In this document: in pieces, positions 50,580 to 57,457 of the stretch | Numbering within the stretch: position 1 is the stretch's first letter | Layout: each line of letters starts with the position of its first letter | Origin: Candidatus Leptofilum proximum | GTDB taxonomy: Bacteria; Chloroflexota; Anaerolineae; Promineifilales; Promineifilaceae | Assembly: GCA_016710325.1 (NCBI GenBank) | Contig: JADJXK010000001.1 | Span: 1,240,001-1,304,000, forward strand | Reading direction: 5' to 3' | DNA length: 64,000 nucleotides | Notes under the pieces: model-generated | The model's database searches: none | Told to the model about the DNA's origin: nothing | Seen by the model: only the letters and a program-made list of their open reading frames with translations | Position numbers and translations under genes: made by a program

Positions 50580-51782
50580 TTACCAATACAACTGCCAGTT
50601 TTGGTGGCGCGTTCGCACAAGCGCTTCCAGATAGAAATAGTCACCCCATAACGTGCCCTCGTCCACGCCGCGATTTGTATTTTTATCGTAGACACTATGC
50701 AGCAGCAGCGCATTCGACGCTGCGGGATCGCAGGCGGCGTAATTTTGGGCCAGAGAGGTGAGCATCTTCCTGGCGGCCGTCTCATAGCGCTGCCGCTCCG
50801 GGCCATCTGGCAGCCATTGAACCATTTCTAGCAGGCCGCACACGGCAATAGCCGCGGCGGAACTGTCACGTTCCTCCTGGCTCCCTTCTTTAAAGACCAG
50901 ATCCCAGTAGGCGACGTGGTCTTCAGGCAGGTTGGCCAGATAATAATCGGCCGTTTTCCGGGCCGTCTCCAGGAAAGTCGCATCGCGCGTATACCGGTAG
51001 TTCAACAGGAAGCCATAGATGGACCAGGCCTGTCCGCGCGCCCAGCAGGAATCGTCTGCATAGCCTTGGGCGGTACGGCCGTACAGCGGTTCACCACTCT
51101 CCGTATCCCAATAAAACGTGTGGTACGTGGTGTTGTCCGGCCGGATCATGTGGGTATGTACCTGCATGGCGTGATGGTAAGCGGCCGTGGCAAACCGGGA
51201 ATCACCGGTCATTTCACTGGCCCAATACAGCAGGGGCATGTTCAGCAGGCTGTCCACGATGGTGCGGCCCCGTTGGGCCGGGTCATTCAGATCCCCCCAG
51301 GCTTGAATAATCCCCGCCTTCTCATGGTAGCGGGTCATTAGCTGGTTGGCGGCCAGCAGCGCAGCCCCTCTGGCCTGCTCATCGCCGGTCAGGCGCCAGG
51401 GAGCCACACAAGCCAGGCTGTAAAGAAAACCCAGATCGTGGGTGTCCACATCGATCTTCTGCTCAATGCGTTCGGCAAAGCTTAGAATGTGCCGCTCGGC
51501 CGCCTGGCGATATTTGGCGCTGCCGGTCAGCTCGTAGGCCAGCCACAGCATCCCGGTCCAAAAGCTGGTGGTCCATTCGTAGTTGCTGCCCTCGGCAAAG
51601 TTCCCCCGAGCCGGACGCGGGTAGTAGATATTGTTCACCGTCGTGTCATTGGGGAATGTGTCGGCAAAGGTAACCAGGTTGCTGTCGATGGTGGCCAAAG
51701 CACACTGGATAGCCCTGTCCAGGTCAAGTTTGGGCGAATTTTGCTTCGTTGTTGAGTCTATTGTTATGTTTCCTTGTTCCAT
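50580..51782 (-). CDS. GH88 unsaturated glucuronyl hydrolase
   Basis: 400 residues from ATG 51780-51782 (AAGGAAC six bases upstream; the longer in-frame reading overlaps kduD and is rejected). Alpha6/alpha6 barrel: the general acid region DTHDLGFLYSLACVAPW and the second Asp in GRTIVDSLLNMPLLYWASE match GH88, then FYWDTESGEPLYGRTAQGYADDSCWARGQAWSIYGFLLNYRYT. The enzyme hydrates the C4=C5 bond of unsaturated uronic acids at oligosaccharide ends, releasing 5-keto-4-deoxyuronate, the substrate of KduI encoded in the same operon. Confidence 0.93.
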   Translation of the reverse strand: MEQGNITIDSTTKQNSPKLDLDRAIQCALATIDSNLVTFADTFPNDTTVNNIYYPRPARGNFAEGSNYEWTTSFWTGMLWLAYELTGSAKYRQAAERHILSFAERIEQKIDVDTHDLGFLYSLACVAPWRLTGDEQARGAALLAANQLMTRYHEKAGIIQAWGDLNDPAQRGRTIVDSLLNMPLLYWASEMTGDSRFATAAYHHAMQVHTHMIRPDNTTYHTFYWDTESGEPLYGRTAQGYADDSCWARGQAWSIYGFLLNYRYTRDATFLETARKTADYYLANLPEDHVAYWDLVFKEGSQEERDSSAAAIAVCGLLEMVQWLPDGPERQRYETAARKMLTSLAQNYAACDPAASNALLLHSVYDKNTNRGVDEGTLWGDYFYLEALVRTRHQNWQLYW

Positions 51783-51796
51783 TTTATAGTTCCTTA

Positions 51797-52564
51797 CTAG
51801 CGGGCCAGCCAGCCGCCATCCACCGGGACAATCGCGCCATGCAAATAGCGGGCCGCTTCCGAGGCCAGGAAAACAGCGGCGCCCTGCAGATCGTCTGGTG
51901 TGCCCCAACGCCCGGCGGGAATGCGGCCCAGGATAGATTCCGCCCGTGCCGTGTCGGCGCGCAAGGGCGCGGTATTGTCGGTAGCCATGTAGCCGGGGGC
52001 GATGGCGTTGACGTTAATGCCATGCCGGGCCCATTCGTTGGCCAGGGCTCGTGTTAGCCCGGCCACGCCGCTTTTAGCGGCCGTATACGACGGCACGATA
52101 AAGCCACCCTGGAAGGAAAGCATGGAGGCCACGTTGATGATCTTGCCACGAGCCCGAGGCAGCATGATCCTGGCCGCTGCCTGCGAAAGGAAAAAAACGG
52201 CGCGCAAATTAATGTGCAGCACGTCGTCCCAATCTTCTTCACTAAAGTCGAGGGCGGGAGCACGGCGAATAATCCCGGCATTGTTTACCAGGATGTCTAA
52301 GGCTCCCATTTCGCGCTGCACTTCGGCCACGATGGCGTTCAGTTCGGCCGCACTTGTTTCACGCAGGTCGGCGGTAATTTCATAAAAGCGGCGGCCCAGG
52401 GCGCGCACTTGGGTGCCAGTGTCTGCGTCGGACCCGGAACGGTCCAGCCCCACAATGTCGGCCCCGGCTTCGGCCAGCCCAAGAGCCATGGCCTGACCCA
52501 GGCCACGGCTTGCTCCGGTGATAAGGGCGATACGGCCGTCTAATTTAAACTGATCTAAAATCAT
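51797..52564 (-). CDS. kduD: 2-deoxy-D-gluconate 3-dehydrogenase / 2,5-diketo-3-deoxygluconate reductase
   Basis: 255-residue short-chain dehydrogenase. TGASRGLGQAMALGLAEAGADIVGLDRS (NAD site), NNAGIIRRAPALDFSEEDW, active-site Ser in NVASMLSFQGG and YTAAKSG (Tyr, Lys), and the KduD-typical APGYMATDNTAPLRAD. It reduces 3-deoxy-D-glycero-2,5-hexodiulosonate to 2-keto-3-deoxygluconate. It is 8 bp after kduI and 14 bp before the GH88 gene. Confidence 0.95.
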   Translation of the reverse strand: MILDQFKLDGRIALITGASRGLGQAMALGLAEAGADIVGLDRSGSDADTGTQVRALGRRFYEITADLRETSAAELNAIVAEVQREMGALDILVNNAGIIRRAPALDFSEEDWDDVLHINLRAVFFLSQAAARIMLPRARGKIINVASMLSFQGGFIVPSYTAAKSGVAGLTRALANEWARHGINVNAIAPGYMATDNTAPLRADTARAESILGRIPAGRWGTPDDLQGAAVFLASEAARYLHGAIVPVDGGWLAR

Positions 52565-52572
52565 AATCTCCT

Positions 52573-53406
52573 CTACCGCAAAGAGGCCATTGACACAGGA
52601 TCCATATCTGCAAAAGATTGGTTTTCCCCGGCCATGGCCCAGATAAACGTATAGCTGCCGGTGCCCATGCCGCTGTGAATGGACCAGCTCGGCGAAATCA
52701 CCGCCTCGCGGTCGCGCAGCACCAGGTGACGGGTTTCTCCCGGTTCGCCCATCAGGTGGAAAACCACGTTTTCATCGGCAATGTCGAAGTAGCAGTAAAC
52801 CTCCATGCGGCGGGCATGAAGGTGGGCGGGCATGGTGTTCCACATGTTGCCCGGCTCCAACAACGTCATGCCCATCACAATCTGGCAGCTTTGCACGCCT
52901 TCCGGGTGGATATATTTGTAAATGGTGCGCTTATTGCTGTTTAAGGCATCACCCAGGTGAACCGGCGCGGCGTCTTCAATTTTTAGATGTGTTGTTGGGT
53001 ACACGGTATGCGCCGGGGCGCTGAAGAGGAAAAATTGGGCCGGGGCGTTTTTGTCCGTGCTCTGGAAAATCACCTGGCGCGTGCCTTGGCCCACGTAGAG
53101 GGCATCGCGTTTGGCCAGGGTAAACGTCTCGTCATCAGCCTGCACAGTGCCTTCGCCACCGATGTTGATGATGCCCACTTCGCGCCGCTCAAGAAAGTAG
53201 TCAGCGGCCAGTTCGTGTTTATCCGCCATGAGGGTAACCGGCTCACTCACGGGTACGGCCCCACCCACAATAACCCGATCAATGTGCGAGTAAACCAGAT
53301 GGAGTGCGTCAGGTGCAAAGAGCTGGCTGATGTGAAAATTAGCCCGTAGCTCGTCGGTGGTCATTCGCTTCACTTGCTCCTGGTGGACTGGATAACGCAT
53401 TTCCAT
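52573..53406 (-). CDS. kduI: 5-keto-4-deoxyuronate isomerase
   Basis: 277 residues from ATG 53404-53406 (AAGGAGAG six bases upstream), the normal KduI length. Features: MEMRYPVHQEQVKRMTTDELR start, NIGGEGTVQADDETFTLAKRDALYVGQGT, and the zinc-binding MPAHLHARRMEVYCYF (His-x-His...Glu). It isomerises 5-keto-4-deoxyuronate to 3-deoxy-D-glycero-2,5-hexodiulosonate. First gene of the kduI-kduD-GH88 operon, with a strong promoter and operator upstream. Confidence 0.95.
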   Translation of the reverse strand: MEMRYPVHQEQVKRMTTDELRANFHISQLFAPDALHLVYSHIDRVIVGGAVPVSEPVTLMADKHELAADYFLERREVGIINIGGEGTVQADDETFTLAKRDALYVGQGTRQVIFQSTDKNAPAQFFLFSAPAHTVYPTTHLKIEDAAPVHLGDALNSNKRTIYKYIHPEGVQSCQIVMGMTLLEPGNMWNTMPAHLHARRMEVYCYFDIADENVVFHLMGEPGETRHLVLRDREAVISPSWSIHSGMGTGSYTFIWAMAGENQSFADMDPVSMASLR

Positions 53407-53471
53407 AGTTCTCTCCTTGTTTTGTGTAATTGGCAGTCGGCTCTTAATTTCGGAGCTGGTCAATATATACT

Positions 53472-53515
53472 AACCGGTACGTACCAATATTAGGTTAAAT
53501 AGGCTTCTTTGTCAA
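53472..53515 (-). promoter_or_regulatory. kduI promoter with overlapping GntR/AraR-type operator
   Basis: On the minus strand: TTGACA (53515-53510), 17-bp spacer, TAATAT (53492-53487), then GGTACGTACC (53485-53476). The arrangement is identical to the importer promoter at 50507-50549. Confidence 0.9.
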
Positions 53516-53803
53516 GGCCATTACCGGTAAGAGGCAATGGCTATGAACCACGGTCTGCAAGTAGCTTTTTCCTCTCAAGCTCTGGGTCTACGAACAAGTT
53601 GTCATTAAATTTCACGCCAAGTCGCAAAGACGCAAATTTTTCCCCTTTACCCTTTGCGTGAGTTAATTGCTTTGCCTGACAAGTTGTTCGTGCACCCTCA
53701 AGCTCTTTATCAGTTGCCAATTCGGACATCTGTTCTACAATACAAATCACTGAGATTGGTCTAATCTGAAAACGCTAGAACACACTGGCACACGAGTGAA
53801 GAT
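53516..53803. other. intergenic region with folded repeat and AGATTGG palindrome
   Basis: ACGCCAAGTCGCAAAGACGC with AAATTTTTCC and CCTTTGCG at 53615-53665 belong to the GCAAAG repeat type. AGATTGGTCTAATCT at 53753-53767 lies 36 bp before the phosphatase start. A 69-codon minus-strand frame (53541-53750) is repeat-derived and not called. Confidence 0.5.
53753..53767. promoter_or_regulatory. AGATTGGTCTAATCT palindrome upstream of the phosphatase
   Basis: Shares AGATTGGTnnAATC with both arms of the element at 2523-2555; possible common operator. Confidence 0.45.
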
Positions 53804-55819
53804 TTGAAACTGCGACATTCGACGCTCAGAATACTGCTCACCCTATATCCTCGCCTTGCCTCCCTGCCCCACGCCGAACAGGATGCTGCGGCCGGTTATG
53901 CTACCCGGGCGCTGGTCTTTTCCCCACTGGCGATAGCGGCCCTGATCTGGCTGGCGCAGATCACTGATCTGGCGGCGCTGACCCCTGTGTGGCCTCTGGT
54001 TATTATCGCCTTTGTGTTGATGTTCGTCCTGAGCCGCCTCTGGTTTCAGACCTTCTACCGCACAGAAGGCGGCGGCTATCGCTCGGAAGGGCGCTCTTTT
54101 TGGGGTGAGGTGCTGTGGTCGGCGGTGCTGGTTGCCGGGCCGACTGTTGCCTGGCTGGGGGTCATCCTCGTCTGCCTCAATTTTCTGCTCTCGGGCCTGC
54201 GGGGCAGCATTGCCCATCGTCTGCGTATCCTGTCGCGGAGCCTGCTTCAGCTTGCCATAGTCTTTCTGACTTTGCTGGAAGCCCACCTCTACCAGGCGCT
54301 AGGTGGGCGTTTCCCCATGCGTGACCTGAGCCTGGAGGCAGTACTGCCAGCTGTTGGGGCGACGTTGGTGGGTTTTAGCCTGGGATCACTCCTGGTGGCT
54401 GGTGCTATGTCGCTGGTGCGGGCAATGGCCGGGCAGATAAGGACGCCCCGAGCCTCAGGGATGCGCTTCGTAATGCAGTTTGGTGGGCCGTTCATCGGCC
54501 TGGTTGCCATCTTGCCCGCCGGACTGTACAGCCTGGCGGGATGGGGAGGCTATCTGGCGTTCTGGCTGATCATGCTGGGCGCCACCCTCACCGTTGACCG
54601 CCTCAGCCGCACGCTTGAAGCCGTGCAGCGGCGTACGGCCGAAATGGCCGAGTTAGAGCACTTCAGCCGGGACGTGATCCGCTCTGAACCCGACATTGAT
54701 TTCCTGGCGAAGCTGTTGGCCGAACACGCCCCACAGCTTTTCCCCGATGGTCGAATCAGCGCTGTGCTTTATCCAGATCGCTCCTTACTCCATTACCCGG
54801 CCGACTGGCCCGTGCCCCTGCCGCCGGACTTCCAGATGACCGATCGAAAGTCATCGCTTGGCGGTGCCGGACTGATCGCGCCGATCATCATGCCGGGGGC
54901 GACCCGCCCTGCCGGGCACATCTACCTGGAAGCGCAAAACCCGGGAGAGGCTGGTCAGCTCATGCCTGCGCTTCAATCTTTGTCCGGGCAGGTGGCATCG
55001 GCTTTGCTGCGCCTGGACGTTACCCAGCAGTTCATCGCCGAACGCGTGGCCAGGGAACGCGTCGACCGGGAACTGGCCCTTGGCGCCCGCATTCAGGCCA
55101 GCCTGCTCCCAAACGAGCTGCCCCAGTTCGACCGGTGGCGCTTTACCGCCACGCTGATCCCGGCTCGGGAAACGTCTGGTGATTTTTATGATGTCTTCTC
55201 ACTGGGCAGCGGGCGGTTGGGATTGGTGGTAGCCGATGTCGCCGATAAGGGGCTTGGCGCGGCTTTCTACATGGCCCTCAGCCTGACACTGCTGCGGACC
55301 TATGCGGTTGAGTCGGCGATTCGTTACGGCCGTACCTACCACACCCGCATCGGCGAGGTGCTGGAAGCGATCAACAAGCGTTTAATCCAGGACACAAACG
55401 GCGAGACGTTTGTGACGCTTTTCTACGGGGTGCTCGATCTGCGCAGCGGCAAGCTGTGGTATGCCAATGCAGGACACAACCCGCCCTTCGTCATCCGGCG
55501 TGATAAACGGCGCAGTCCGCTGCTGCTCAAGGGAACGGGCATGGCGCTTGGTGTGTTCGAATATCAGCGTTGGCGAAGACGCAGCCTTACGCTGGAAGAA
55601 GGCGATTTGCTGGTAGCCTACAGCGACGGTCTGACCGAGGCTATGAATGAGGAGCGTGAACTGTGGGGGGAAGCGCGGCTCATACAGGCCATTGGCCATC
55701 ACCGGGCAACGGCCGTAGAGGCGCTTCAGGAGCAGTTGCTGGCTCAGGTGTACGACTTTATGGGGGGCGCGCCCCAGCATGATGACATCACGTTGCTGCT
55801 TGTCCGGCGGGAGCGGTAG
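53804..55819 (+). CDS. membrane-bound SpoIIE-type (PP2C) serine phosphatase
   Basis: 671 residues from TTG 53804 (weak ribosome site). N-terminal membrane part with six to seven helices (about 35-265), a GAF-like region (about 270-410; FSRDVIRSEPDIDFLAKLLAEHAPQLF), then a SpoIIE/PP2C domain (about 425-668): ELALGARIQASLLPNELPQF, ETSGDFYDVFSLGSGRLGLVVADVADKGLGAAFYMALS with the metal aspartates (GDF, DVADKG), LWYANAGHNPPFVI and LVAYSDGLTEAMN. Such proteins dephosphorylate anti-anti-sigma-type partners; none is encoded nearby. The stop codon lies inside a REP palindrome. Confidence 0.92.
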   Translation: MKLRHSTLRILLTLYPRLASLPHAEQDAAAGYATRALVFSPLAIAALIWLAQITDLAALTPVWPLVIIAFVLMFVLSRLWFQTFYRTEGGGYRSEGRSFWGEVLWSAVLVAGPTVAWLGVILVCLNFLLSGLRGSIAHRLRILSRSLLQLAIVFLTLLEAHLYQALGGRFPMRDLSLEAVLPAVGATLVGFSLGSLLVAGAMSLVRAMAGQIRTPRASGMRFVMQFGGPFIGLVAILPAGLYSLAGWGGYLAFWLIMLGATLTVDRLSRTLEAVQRRTAEMAELEHFSRDVIRSEPDIDFLAKLLAEHAPQLFPDGRISAVLYPDRSLLHYPADWPVPLPPDFQMTDRKSSLGGAGLIAPIIMPGATRPAGHIYLEAQNPGEAGQLMPALQSLSGQVASALLRLDVTQQFIAERVARERVDRELALGARIQASLLPNELPQFDRWRFTATLIPARETSGDFYDVFSLGSGRLGLVVADVADKGLGAAFYMALSLTLLRTYAVESAIRYGRTYHTRIGEVLEAINKRLIQDTNGETFVTLFYGVLDLRSGKLWYANAGHNPPFVIRRDKRRSPLLLKGTGMALGVFEYQRWRRRSLTLEEGDLLVAYSDGLTEAMNEERELWGEARLIQAIGHHRATAVEALQEQLLAQVYDFMGGAPQHDDITLLLVRRER

Positions 55820-55844
55820 GGCAAAGGCGCGCCTTTGCCCTACC
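55815..55844. repeat. REP palindrome 1 (left of RAYT)
   Basis: A perfect 30-bp palindrome with half-site GGTAGGGCAAAGGCG (55815-55829) and its complement. It contains the TAG stop of the phosphatase gene. Confidence 0.9.
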
Positions 55845-55887
55845 GTGGCGGTGTGCGGATATATTTGGCCAGTTTCAGGAGGGAAAC

Positions 55888-56467
55888 ATGACACAGCGAC
55901 GACGGAAACTGATCAGGCTGCGTGGGTATGATTACCGCAATGCAGGTGCGTATTTTGTCACTATCTGTACCCATCAGCGGCAATGCACGTTGGGAAAAGT
56001 ACGGAACGACCGTATGATCTTGAACGATTGGGGGCAAATTGTTTTGGCACACGATTCCAGAACATCGGCCGTATGTGATCCTGGATGTGTTTCAATGTAT
56101 GCCTAACCACGTGCACCTGATTTTGTGGATCATCAGCGACGATGCTCCGAACGTTTTGCCAGAAAATCCGGTCCTTGTTGATGCAGGGCAACGGCGTGCC
56201 TTTGCCCTGCATCAACAACCGGAACGGGGAGTGAAATCCAAATCGTTGGGTGCAATCGTGGGCGGGTTTAAATCGGCCGTTGCAAACGAGATCAACCAAT
56301 TGCGCGATGAAAAATATCCGCCGGTGTGGCAAGCACGGTTCCATGATCGGATTATCCGCAACGAGCGGGAGCTAAACGCGATCCGGCAATACATCCGCAA
56401 CAACCCGGCCAACTGGACCGCGGACCAGGATTATCATGCGGGGTTGGATGATTATTTGACAATGTAG
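55888..56467 (+). pseudogene. REP-associated tyrosine transposase (RAYT, IS200-like), frameshifted
   Basis: Two frames make one RAYT. The first (from ATG 55888) reads RRKLIRLRGYDYRNAGAYFVTICTHQRQCTLG and drifts out of family after GQIVLA (about 56055). The second frame resumes WHTIPEHRPYVILDVFQCMPNHVHLILWII, containing the HUH motif (HVH), and later FHDRIIRNERELNAIRQYIRNNP with the catalytic Tyr. The junction needs about two extra bases near 56055-56058, so the copy looks inactivated unless a sequencing error is involved. It is flanked by, and contains, palindromes of one family, as expected for RAYT/REP pairs. AGGAGGG precedes ATG 55888. Confidence 0.88.
56175..56218. repeat. REP palindrome 2 (inside RAYT)
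   Basis: A 17-bp inverted repeat: TTGTTGATGCAGGGCAA (56175-56191) and its complement (56202-56218), with the core GGGCAACGGCGTGCCTTTGCC. It is translated within the transposase (GQRRAFALHQQ) and is probably an inserted copy. Confidence 0.85.
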
Positions 56468-56494
56468 GGCAAAGGCACGCCTTTGCCCTACATT
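56461..56494. repeat. REP palindrome 3 (right of RAYT)
   Basis: AATGTAGGGCAAAGG (56461-56475), loop CACG, and its exact complement (56480-56494). It contains the RAYT stop codon. Confidence 0.9.
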
Positions 56495-56558
56495 GATAGA
56501 CTTTTTTGTTAAGATACTCCCCCATATGCTTCTTAATGAAAAATATTACAATCCTGCC

Positions 56559-57317
56559 ATGAACTACCTCAGCACCTCTGACCTCGCTAAAGCCGTCGGC
56601 GTGCACCCCAACACGGTGCGCCGCTACGCCGAGCGCGGCATCATCCCACCCGTGAGGCGCAACCCGACCAACGGCTACCGCCGTTTTACCGAGTTCCACC
56701 TGGACTGCCTGCGCCTGGCCTGCCAGGTGTACGGCAACCAGTATCCTGGCAAGGGGATTTACCAGTCGGGGCAGAAAGTGGTAGCAACGGCCGTTTCTCA
56801 CAACCTCGGCGGCGCGTTGGAGCTGGCCTACAATCACCTCATCCTCGTCAAGTCCGAACGCGCCCAGGCGGATGTGGCCGCCTCCCTCATGGAGCGCTGG
56901 GCCAAGGGCATACCCGTCGACGCCACCAGCCAGCCGCTGCGCATCGGCCAGGTGGCCAAGCTGCTGGGCGTCTCCATCGACGTGGTGCGCAGTTGGGACC
57001 GCAGCGGACTCATCGACGTGCCGCGCGATCCCCACAATAGCTACCGCCGCTACGGCGCCGCCGAAATCAGCCGCCTGCGCGTGATCCGCATGTTGTCCCG
57101 CGCCGGGTACAGCCTCTCGGCCATCCTGCGTATGATGATTCAGCTCGACCGCGGCGACACCACCAACCTGCGCCACGCCCTGGACACCCCCCGCCCCGAC
57201 GAAGACATCTACACCGCCGCCGACCGCTGGCTCTCCACCCTCGCCACCGAAGAGCAGCGCGCCCATACCATCATCGCCATCATTGAAGAGATGATCCAAA
57301 AACAAGTTGAAGCGTGA
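56559..57317 (+). CDS. tandem MerR-type transcriptional regulator
   Basis: 252 residues from ATG 56559. Two MerR winged-helix domains are present in one chain: residues about 3-48 (YLSTSDLAKAVGVHPNTVRRYAERGIIPPVRRNPTNGYRRFTE) and about 125-195 (LRIGQVAKLLGVSIDVVRSWDRSGLIDVPRDPHNSYRRYGAAEISRLRVIRML). A helical C-terminus follows. Known MerR proteins have one DNA-binding domain and dimerise, so a tandem chain may bind asymmetric operators. It sits 140 bp before a UvrA2-like gene it could control. Its stop codon TGA is inside repeat copy H. Confidence 0.88.
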   Translation: MNYLSTSDLAKAVGVHPNTVRRYAERGIIPPVRRNPTNGYRRFTEFHLDCLRLACQVYGNQYPGKGIYQSGQKVVATAVSHNLGGALELAYNHLILVKSERAQADVAASLMERWAKGIPVDATSQPLRIGQVAKLLGVSIDVVRSWDRSGLIDVPRDPHNSYRRYGAAEISRLRVIRMLSRAGYSLSAILRMMIQLDRGDTTNLRHALDTPRPDEDIYTAADRWLSTLATEEQRAHTIIAIIEEMIQKQVEA

Positions 57318-57368
57318 AACGTGAAACATGATAAAAGAAACAATCACGTTTCACGCTTCACGTTTCAC
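57310..57368. repeat. folded GTGAAAC near-heptad repeat, copy H
   Basis: GAAGCGTGAAACGTGAAACA with the complement CACGTTTCACGCTTCACGTT; loop TGATAAAAGAAACAAT. The MerR gene's TGA (57315-57317) lies inside. Confidence 0.88.
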
Positions 57369-57457
57369 CTCAAACCCTCCCTATGCACACCAGGGTTTTA
57401 CAATCAAGGTTCGAGGCGGCAATTTGCCGTCAATAACTCTTACCCTGGAGGCAAAAT

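Noticed and set aside
36786..53515. Glycan locus as a Bacteroidetes-type PUL
   Set aside because: No SusC/SusD-like genes; the uptake system is an ABC (CUT1) importer with a lipoprotein binding protein.
53541..53750. 69-codon minus-strand frame upstream of the phosphatase
   Set aside because: Consists largely of folded GCAAAG repeat and has no ribosome site or family pattern.
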